Source of the DNA: Salinicola aestuarinus
Lineage (GTDB): Bacteria > Pseudomonadota > Gammaproteobacteria > Pseudomonadales > Halomonadaceae
NCBI RefSeq assembly: GCF_003206645.1
Contig: NZ_PZJP01000008.1
Location: 557,999 to 621,998 of the forward strand
Length of the DNA: 64,000 nucleotides
Reading direction: 5' to 3'
Within the stretch, counting starts at the first letter, position 1. Every line of letters begins with the position of its first letter. Position numbers and translations under genes: made by a program. Under the pieces are notes generated by a model that had not been told where the DNA came from, made no database searches, and was given only the letters and a program-made list of their open reading frames with translations. Positions 55,499-64,000 of this stretch are shown in pieces.

Positions 55499-56989
55499 AT
55501 GCCCCGCGCCAAGCCATTGATCTCCGTCTACCGCCCCTGGCCGGGCTATCTCGCGGCACTGGTCGCCGGCGGCTTCGCCACGCTCTCCTTCGCGCCCTTT
55601 CATCTCTGGTGGCTGGCACCGCTCGCCGTGGCACTGATGTACGTCGATCAGCACCGGTTGAGCGTCGCCCAGGCCAGCCTGCGAGGCTGGCTCTTTGGTG
55701 TCGGCCTCTTCGGCACCGGCACCAGCTGGGTCTACATCTCGATTCACGACTACGGCTACACCGGTGTCCCGCTGGCGCTCTTCCTCACGGCGCTGTTCGT
55801 CATCACGCTGGCGCTGTTTCCGGCGCTGATCTTCGGGCTCTACCGCCGCTTCACCTCGCCACGCCTGGCGTTTCTGAGCTTCGCTGGCGTGTGGGTCGTG
55901 GGCGAAGCGTTTCGCAGCTGGGCGTTCACCGGCTTTCCCTGGCTGCTGCTGGGGAGTGCTCAGGTCGATTCACCGCTGGCGCCCTGGGCACCGATCGGCG
56001 GGGTCTATCTGCTCTCGCTGATCGTCGCCCTGACCGGCACCCTGCTGGTCGAGTTCTGCCGACGGCGCTGGTGGGCCGCTGCTCCCGTCGCCGCGCTCTG
56101 GCTGGCGCCGCTGCTGCTGCCGAACCACTGGACCCAGCAGGCGGCAGACCCCCTGCGCTTCGCGCTGCTTCAGGGCAATCTGCCTCAACTGGCGAAGTGG
56201 AGCCCCGAGGGCCAGCGCAACGCCGTCAACACCTATAGTCGACTGACCCGCGAGCTACCCGATGACGCCAGCGTCGTCGTGTGGCCGGAGACGGCGCTAC
56301 CGATGTTCGAGCGCCAGGCGCAGCCCTATCTCGAGCGGCTGCAGGCGACGCTGCCGAGCGAGACAGCGCTGCTCAGCGGCATCGTCCAGCGCGACGCTAG
56401 CGGCGACTACTACAATGCCATCGTTGGCGTCGGCGAGGTGCGAGGGGCCTACCGCAAGTCCCATCTGGTCCCCTTCGGCGAGTTCCTGCCGCTGGACTTC
56501 GTACTGCGCGACGTCATCGACTTTTTCAATCTGCCGATGTCGGACTTCAGCGCCGGTGCCGACTCGCAGCCGCCGATCCTGACCCACGGCATCGCCATCG
56601 GCAGCGCCATCTGCTATGAAATCGTCTATCCGGATCTGGTCGCCGAGCGCGCCCGCGGGGCCAACTTGCTGCTGACGGTCTCCAACGATACCTGGTTCGG
56701 CCGCTCCATCGGCCCGCTCCAGCATCTGCAGATGGCCCGACTTCGCGCGCTGGAGAACGGCCGCTATGTCGTCCGCGCCACCAGCAACGGTGTCACCGCG
56801 ATCATCGATGCGCAGGGCAACCTGCGTGAGCAGGCACCGCAGTTCGAGACGGCGAGCGTGGTCGGTGATGTCGTTCCGATGACCGGACTGACGCCGTTCA
56901 CTCGCACCGGCAGCTGGCCGGCATGGCTGCTGGCCATACTGATGCTGGCGCCCGGTGTCGCCAGCCAGGCCCGCCAGCGTAAGGCATAA
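55499..56989 (+). CDS. lnt: Apolipoprotein N-acyltransferase
   Basis: Inner-membrane enzyme that adds the third acyl chain to lipoproteins. It has 496 residues, with six or more TM helices in the first 200. The nitrilase-like periplasmic domain carries the catalytic Glu (WPETALP), Lys (YRKSHLVPFGEFLP) and Cys (IGSAICYEIVYPD). A final TM helix is WPAWLLAILMLAPGV. GAGGAG precedes the ATG. Followed by 155 nt with a weak hairpin (57046-57063). Confidence 0.96.
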   Translation: MPRAKPLISVYRPWPGYLAALVAGGFATLSFAPFHLWWLAPLAVALMYVDQHRLSVAQASLRGWLFGVGLFGTGTSWVYISIHDYGYTGVPLALFLTALFVITLALFPALIFGLYRRFTSPRLAFLSFAGVWVVGEAFRSWAFTGFPWLLLGSAQVDSPLAPWAPIGGVYLLSLIVALTGTLLVEFCRRRWWAAAPVAALWLAPLLLPNHWTQQAADPLRFALLQGNLPQLAKWSPEGQRNAVNTYSRLTRELPDDASVVVWPETALPMFERQAQPYLERLQATLPSETALLSGIVQRDASGDYYNAIVGVGEVRGAYRKSHLVPFGEFLPLDFVLRDVIDFFNLPMSDFSAGADSQPPILTHGIAIGSAICYEIVYPDLVAERARGANLLLTVSNDTWFGRSIGPLQHLQMARLRALENGRYVVRATSNGVTAIIDAQGNLREQAPQFETASVVGDVVPMTGLTPFTRTGSWPAWLLAILMLAPGVASQARQRKA

Positions 56990-57144
56990 CCCGAGAATCA
57001 GGTTGCTCGGGGGCGTTGTCGGCGACGCCATTTGTCAAAATGCGACGCGGCTTTAACGCCGCGCTCGTCCGACGCCGGCGGTGCTTGTCAGTCGTCGCCG
57101 GATAGCGTTGGATGAGGGCATTCATTCGCTGCAACGAGTGCCCC

Positions 57145-58512
57145 ATGACGCCCACGCTGGTCAGTCAAGACGACATCCGCACCGCCTTCTCCGAGGCGAT
57201 GTCGACGATGTATCGCCAGGAAGTTCCACAGTACGCCACCCTTCTCGAGCTCGTCGCCGACATCAATCGGCGTACGCTCATCGCCGACACCGATCTCGCC
57301 GAGCGCCTCGCTGCCGGCTCGGAGACCGAGCGACTCGGTGTCGAGCGTCACGGGGCGATTCGCGTGGGGACCGCCGAAGAGCTCGCCACGCTCAAGCGGG
57401 TCTTCGCGCTCATGGGGATGTTCCCGGTCGGTTACTACGACCTGTCGCAGGCCGGCGTGCCGGTTCACTCCACGGCATTTCGCCCGGTCGACGAGGCGGC
57501 GCTGGCGCGCAACCCGTTTCGCGTCTTCACCTCGCTGCTGCGTCTCGAGCTGATCGAGGATGACGACCTGCGCCGGCAAGCGGCATCGATTCTGGCCCAG
57601 CGCGACATCTTCACGCCGGGCGCCTGGGAGCTGATTGCCCTTGGCGAGCGTCAGGGTGGCTTAGACCGCGACCAGGCCGAACGCTTCGTCGCCGAGATTC
57701 TCGAGACCTTTCGCTGGCACCAGGACGCCACCGTCGATCACGACACCTACCAGGCACTCCACGACGCGCACCGGCTGATCGCCGACGTGGTCTGCTTTCG
57801 TGGACCCCACATCAATCATCTGACGCCTCGCACGCTGGACATCGACGCCGCCCAAGCCGCCATGCCCGACTACGGCATTGCGCCGAAGGCGGTGATCGAG
57901 GGACCGCCGCCCCGGCGCTGCCCGATCCTGCTGCGTCAGACCAGTTTCAAGGCGCTGGAGGAGTCGGTGCGCTTCGCCGAACTTGCCGAAGGGCGCCACA
58001 CCGCGCGCTTCGGCGAGATCGAGCAACGCGGCGTCGCGCTCACCCCCGAGGGCCGCGAGCGCTACGACACGCTGCTCGCCCACGCCCGCGAACTGCCCAA
58101 GGCGCCGGATAACGCCACGCACCAACGCCAGCTCGGCGAGGTCTTCGCCTCGCTGCCGGACGATTACGATACACTCCGCCGCGAGGGGCTCGCCTACTTC
58201 CGCTACGCCGTGACCGAGAGGGGGCGCGAGCGCCTGGCGGCGCAGGAGTCGCACCCCCGCGACGTTGACTCACTGATCGATCAGGGCTGGATTGCAGCAA
58301 CGCCGATCACCTACGAGGATTTCCTCCCCGTGAGTGCCGCGGGCATCTTCCAGTCGAACCTCGGCGATACCCAGCATCAGGCCTACGCCAGTGAGTCGAA
58401 TCGCAGCGCCTTCGAGCTGGCTCTCGGCCGACCGGTGCTCGACGAATTCGCGCTCTACGCGGAGCTGGAGACGGACTCTCTCGACCGGGTGCGCCAGCAG
58501 CTCGGCCTCTGA
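57145..58512 (+). CDS. DUF1338 family oxygenase (HglS/YdcJ type)
   Basis: A 455-residue Fe(II) enzyme of the HglS/YdcJ group; HglS turns 2-oxoadipate into D-2-hydroxyglutarate in lysine catabolism. The N-terminus (IRTAFSEAMSTMYRQEVPQY then TLLELVADIN) matches E. coli YdcJ closely, which fixes the ATG at 57145 rather than 57112. Metal-binding histidines are expected in VPVHSTAFRPV and GPHINHLTPRTLDID, and the glutamate in a later beta strand. Lies alone before the MHS transporter, between lnt and the YbeL-type gene. Substrate unproven here. Confidence 0.86.
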   Translation: MTPTLVSQDDIRTAFSEAMSTMYRQEVPQYATLLELVADINRRTLIADTDLAERLAAGSETERLGVERHGAIRVGTAEELATLKRVFALMGMFPVGYYDLSQAGVPVHSTAFRPVDEAALARNPFRVFTSLLRLELIEDDDLRRQAASILAQRDIFTPGAWELIALGERQGGLDRDQAERFVAEILETFRWHQDATVDHDTYQALHDAHRLIADVVCFRGPHINHLTPRTLDIDAAQAAMPDYGIAPKAVIEGPPPRRCPILLRQTSFKALEESVRFAELAEGRHTARFGEIEQRGVALTPEGRERYDTLLAHARELPKAPDNATHQRQLGEVFASLPDDYDTLRREGLAYFRYAVTERGRERLAAQESHPRDVDSLIDQGWIAATPITYEDFLPVSAAGIFQSNLGDTQHQAYASESNRSAFELALGRPVLDEFALYAELETDSLDRVRQQLGL

Positions 58513-58642
58513 CCGCTGCTCAACGTCGACACGCCCTCTCGGGCCGTGTCGCAATCAACATCACGTGTGTCGCCCGCGCCCATCGTCGCGGGCGATGACT
58601 TCGTAGACTGGCAGGCCAACGTCCCGTTCGAGGAGAGCCTGC

Positions 58643-60031
58643 ATGCCCGCATCCAACGACAACAACAACAATACCGCGTCGCCTGGACCTGCCACCTCAC
58701 CGAGCGTCGATCTGGCGACGCTGCGCAAGGTGATTGCGGCGTCGGCGATCGGCAATTTCGTCGAGTGGTTCGATTTCGCGGTCTACGGCTTTCTGGCGGT
58801 GGTCATCGCGGAACACTTCTTTCCCCAGGGGGACCCGGCGCTGGCGTTGCTGCAGACCTTCGCCGTCTTCGCGGTGGCGTTCGCCCTGCGCCCGCTGGGT
58901 GGCATCTTCTTCGGCATGCTGGGTGACAAGATTGGCCGCAAGCGGGTGCTCTCGATGACGGTGCTGCTGATGGCGGGATCGACGACGCTCATCGGCGTGC
59001 TGCCCACCTATCACAGTGTCGGCCTGCTCGCCCCGCTCGCGCTCGCGCTGGCGCGCTGCATTCAGGGTTTCTCCGCCGGCGGCGAATATGCCGGTGCCTG
59101 TGCCTTCGTCATGGAGCACGCCCCGCGTGATCGCAAGGCGCGCTACGGCAGCTTCGTGCCGGTCTCGACCTTCGTGGCCTTCGCCTCGGCGGCGGCACTG
59201 GCCTACGCGGTCAGCGCGATTCTCTCGGAAGCGGCGCTGGCAAGCTGGGGCTGGCGCATCCCGTTTCTGGTCGCCGCCCCCCTGGGCCTGGTCGGGCTCT
59301 ACATGCGCTTGAACCTGGACGAATCGCCGGCGTTTCAAGCGCTCAAGCAGCGTCAGGAAGTTCCCCACTCGCCGCTGGGCGAGACGCTGCGTACCCATGG
59401 CCGGACCATCCTCTACCTCGGCGCCTTCATCTCGGCGACCGCCCTGTCGTTCTACATGTTCACTACCTACTTCACGACCTACATGCAGGTGGTGGGCGGT
59501 GCGACCCAGGCCACCGCGCTGCTGGCGAGCCTCGGCGCGCTGGTCTTTGCGGCGCTGCTCTGTCCGCTGATTGGCCGCTACGCCGACCGCGTCGGCCGAC
59601 GCCGCACGATTCTGACCGCCGGCGGCTGTCTCATCCTCGCGGTGTTCCCCGCCTACACGCTCGCCGGCAGTGGCGAATGGCTGCCATCGATGTTGGGCGC
59701 CGCACTGATGGCGGTTGGCGCGGTGATCTGCAACGTGGTCACGGCGGTATTGCTCTCCGAGCAGTTCCCGACCCGAGTGCGCTACACAAGCTCTGCGCTC
59801 TGCTACAACGTGGCCTACACGATCTTCGGGGGCACCGCGCCGCTAGTGGCGACCTGGCTGATCAGCCGCACCGGTCTGGATCTCGCCCCGGCGCTCTACC
59901 TGATCGCGATCACCCTGCTGGCGATGTGGGGCGGCATGAAACTGCCGGAAACCGCCGACCGCTCGCTGGACGCCGACGAGACGGCGTGGGCCCATTCGGA
60001 GCCCCACGCCGCCCAGCCGGCAGTCTCGTGA
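58643..60031 (+). CDS. MHS-family (MFS) metabolite:H+ symporter
   Basis: A 462-residue twelve-helix transporter. The N-terminal part has VIAASAIGNFVEWFDFAVYGF and RPLGGIFFGMLGDKIGRKRVL, then RCIQGFSAGGEYAGACAFVMEHAPRDRK-type sequence, the marks of the MHS group (alpha-ketoglutarate, shikimate, proline/betaine, citrate symporters). Asn-rich N-tail. GAGGAG lies before the ATG. Being beside the DUF1338 gene suggests uptake of a dicarboxylate or amino-acid-derived substrate, but this is inference. Confidence 0.9.
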   Translation: MPASNDNNNNTASPGPATSPSVDLATLRKVIAASAIGNFVEWFDFAVYGFLAVVIAEHFFPQGDPALALLQTFAVFAVAFALRPLGGIFFGMLGDKIGRKRVLSMTVLLMAGSTTLIGVLPTYHSVGLLAPLALALARCIQGFSAGGEYAGACAFVMEHAPRDRKARYGSFVPVSTFVAFASAAALAYAVSAILSEAALASWGWRIPFLVAAPLGLVGLYMRLNLDESPAFQALKQRQEVPHSPLGETLRTHGRTILYLGAFISATALSFYMFTTYFTTYMQVVGGATQATALLASLGALVFAALLCPLIGRYADRVGRRRTILTAGGCLILAVFPAYTLAGSGEWLPSMLGAALMAVGAVICNVVTAVLLSEQFPTRVRYTSSALCYNVAYTIFGGTAPLVATWLISRTGLDLAPALYLIAITLLAMWGGMKLPETADRSLDADETAWAHSEPHAAQPAVS

Positions 60032-60105
60032 TCAGCCAACTTAGGCCCGGGGCCATGGCCGGCCCCGTCTAGGGGCCCTGACGAGAGTGACGTCCTGATA
60101 CGACG

Positions 60106-60131
60106 ACGCCGGCGAAGCGATTCGCCGGCGT
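60106..60131. terminator. Hairpin between convergent MHS and YbeL-type genes
   Basis: A perfect 11-bp stem, acgccggcgaa with ttcgccggcgt, closed by a gcga tetraloop. A lesser stem ggcccc/ggggcc lies at 60061-60077. Neither has a U-tract. The position between convergent stops favours a terminator. Confidence 0.5.
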
Positions 60132-60182
60132 GATCATTGCCAAGCGCTGTGCGCCACCGCGCCAGCGGACTCCGCGTATCGT

Positions 60183-60731
60183 TCAGACGTCGGGGGCGGC
60201 CTGCGGTCGAGGCGCACCAGAGTCGCGACGGAAATAGCGGTGGCCGCACTCATGGCAGGCATCGAGTCGGGCGACGCGATCGAAGACCAGCGAATTGGCA
60301 CAGTGAACGCAGCTCATGCGCCCCGGTAGCGCCACCTCGCCGGCAACGTAGTCCGCGCGGGCGGCTTCCAGGTCCTCCTCGAAGCGCTCGCGGTCGATGG
60401 TGGTCCGATCGGCAATCGACAGCAGCGCTTCGCTCACGCGGCGCGAAACGAAACCCAGGTCAATCCCCAGCCAGCTCGCAACGCCCTCGCCACCGCGGGC
60501 CAGGAACTGGCGAAAATCGCGCATGTCGCGCTCGACCCAGGCCCGGAGCAGTGCCGCTTCATCCTTGGTGTACTCTTCGAATTCCGACTCGAAGGCCACC
60601 GCCTCGTCGAGCTCCTGCTGGAAGCTATCCCAGGAGAGTTCGCCGGCGCCGTCTCGCAGGCGCGTCAGCACCCGCTCGTAGGATTCGCTCAACCGGGAGC
60701 GCGTCTCGGGCTCTGACTGTTGTTCGTCCAT
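60183..60731 (-). CDS. Zinc-ribbon protein, YbeL family (DUF1451)
   Basis: A 182-residue cytosolic protein. The N-terminal three quarters is helical and acidic (SRLSESYERVLTRLRDGAGEL and similar). A zinc ribbon ends it: CVHCANSL, then CHECGHRYF (two CX2C pairs). This is the YbeL layout. Start ATG at 60731 has GAGGGGGA five nt before it; upstream ATGs at 60749 and 60794 are less well placed. In relatives this gene adjoins leuS, as here, divergent by 194 nt. Confidence 0.88.
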   Translation of the reverse strand: MDEQQSEPETRSRLSESYERVLTRLRDGAGELSWDSFQQELDEAVAFESEFEEYTKDEAALLRAWVERDMRDFRQFLARGGEGVASWLGIDLGFVSRRVSEALLSIADRTTIDRERFEEDLEAARADYVAGEVALPGRMSCVHCANSLVFDRVARLDACHECGHRYFRRDSGAPRPQAAPDV

Positions 60732-60733
60732 GA

Positions 60734-63511
<2,778 letters not shown>

Positions 63512-63598
63512 CGCGATCCGACCGGGGCCGCACACCTGCCCTACCCGCCTGGTCGGCCCTCAGCCGACGAGGCGGCTCATAGCATTCGAGATCGACTC

Positions 63599-63624
63599 AC
63601 GGCGCCGTACACCGGCGCCGTTTT
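63599..63624 (+). terminator. Intrinsic terminator between leuS and lptE
   Basis: A 9-bp stem acggcgccg/cggcgccgt (63599-63607 with 63613-63621), loop tacac, then TTTT. It ends 18 nt before the lptE ATG and just before its ribosome-binding site (AAGGAG, 63630-63635). Confidence 0.75.
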
Positions 63625-63641
63625 CTGACAAGGAGCTTTCC

Positions 63642-64000
63642 ATGACCCGTCGTCCCGTTCTCATCGGTCTGATGGCGATTGCGCTGACCACGTTGGCTGG
63701 CTGCGGCTTCCAGCTTCGCGGACTCAACCAGCCGGTGCTCGGTCTCTCGGAGGTCGCGCTGAGCACCAACGTTTCACCGTTCAGCGAAACCGTGCGCCGA
63801 GCCATCGAGCGGACCGATACCGAGATCGTCGATAGCGCCGATCTGCGTATCAACCTCGGCGACGAGCGTATCAGCGAAACCCGACTCACCCTGGCGGATT
63901 CGGGCAGTCGCGAGACGCGGCTGGTGCTGACCGCGCCCTACTCGGTCCAGCGCACCTCGGATGGCGCCTACCTGCTCAATCAGGAGCAGCTAGACGTCTC
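63642..64000 (+). CDS. lptE: LPS-assembly lipoprotein LptE, 3' end beyond the window
   Basis: Outer-membrane lipoprotein that plugs the LptD barrel in lipopolysaccharide export. About 119 residues are visible. The signal peptide ends in the lipobox TLAGC with Cys 21; the mature part starts GFQLRG, the LptE hallmark, and continues with RRAIERTDTEIVDSAD. AAGGAG is before the ATG. The reading frame is open at the window edge, so the gene is partial only because of the cut. Confidence 0.92.
   Translation, partial: MTRRPVLIGLMAIALTTLAGCGFQLRGLNQPVLGLSEVALSTNVSPFSETVRRAIERTDTEIVDSADLRINLGDERISETRLTLADSGSRETRLVLTAPYSVQRTSDGAYLLNQEQLDV

Overview
The window is dense, GC-rich (roughly mid-60s percent by eye) chromosomal DNA of a gammaproteobacterium. 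The gene content and order (rsxB-nth; miaB-phoH-ybeY-corC-lnt; a YbeL-type gene beside leuS-lptE; rpe and gph near trpE) and the protein sequences point to a halophile of the Halomonadaceae (Halomonas, Salinicola or Kushneria type). The family placement is inference. I see no rRNA, tRNA, CRISPR array, prophage or insertion sequence. About 50 protein genes are supported, many with 1-4 nt translational overlaps.

Layout. 0.3-7.6 kb: housekeeping genes: a ferredoxin-like RsxB without its membrane anchor, endonuclease III, a DUF1161 secreted protein, a GST, a queuosine-tRNA mannosyltransferase-like glycosyltransferase, HlyU, argG, RNase T and the CGFS glutaredoxin. 8-9.4 kb: an MscS-type channel. 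9.6-21.5 kb: a complete cellulose operon on the minus strand, bcsP-like, bcsQ, a fused bcsA-bcsB, bcsC, bcsD and bcsZ, coupled by overlaps. 21.5-22.1 kb: a structured non-coding region between the divergent bcs operon and argF. 23-26 kb: a TVP38-family membrane protein, trpE with a short unlisted Trp-rich leader peptide, and gph. 26.5-29.5 kb: ndh and a fused dihydroxyacetone kinase. 29.6-35.6 kb (minus): an Fe-S helicase with a nuclease domain, coupled to a FAN1-type VRR-NUC nuclease, then an orphan ParA, a GIY-YIG protein and rpe.

35.9-39.7 kb: a three-subunit GMC dehydrogenase (Tat-exported small subunit, FAD subunit, triheme cytochrome c). 40-44 kb: gamma-glutamyltransferase, a secreted SH3-type protein and an MFS transporter. 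44.2-48 kb: the sulfate ABC transporter sbp-cysT-cysW-cysA. 48.1-50.7 kb: a YajG lipoprotein, thiopurine methyltransferase, a TIGR04211-type SH3 membrane protein and DUF1820. 51-57 kb: miaB-phoH-ybeY-corC-lnt. 57.1-60 kb: a DUF1338 (HglS/YdcJ) oxygenase and an MHS-family transporter, apparently inserted before the YbeL-type gene, leuS and lptE, the last cut by the window edge.

How the parts work together: the bcs genes form a c-di-GMP-responsive cellulose synthesis and export machine (PilZ domain in the BcsA part, BcsD/BcsP/BcsQ as organising factors, BcsC outer-membrane porin, BcsZ cellulase). The sulfate transporter, gamma-glutamyltransferase, GST and glutaredoxin give sulfur and glutathione metabolism. 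The GMC complex feeds electrons from periplasmic sugar or sugar-acid oxidation to the respiratory chain beside an NDH-2. The most interesting elements are the trp leader peptide, the structured bcs/argF intergenic region with a perfect operator-like palindrome, the BcsAB fusion, and the helicase-FAN1 pair set in a block that separates rpe from gph-trpE.
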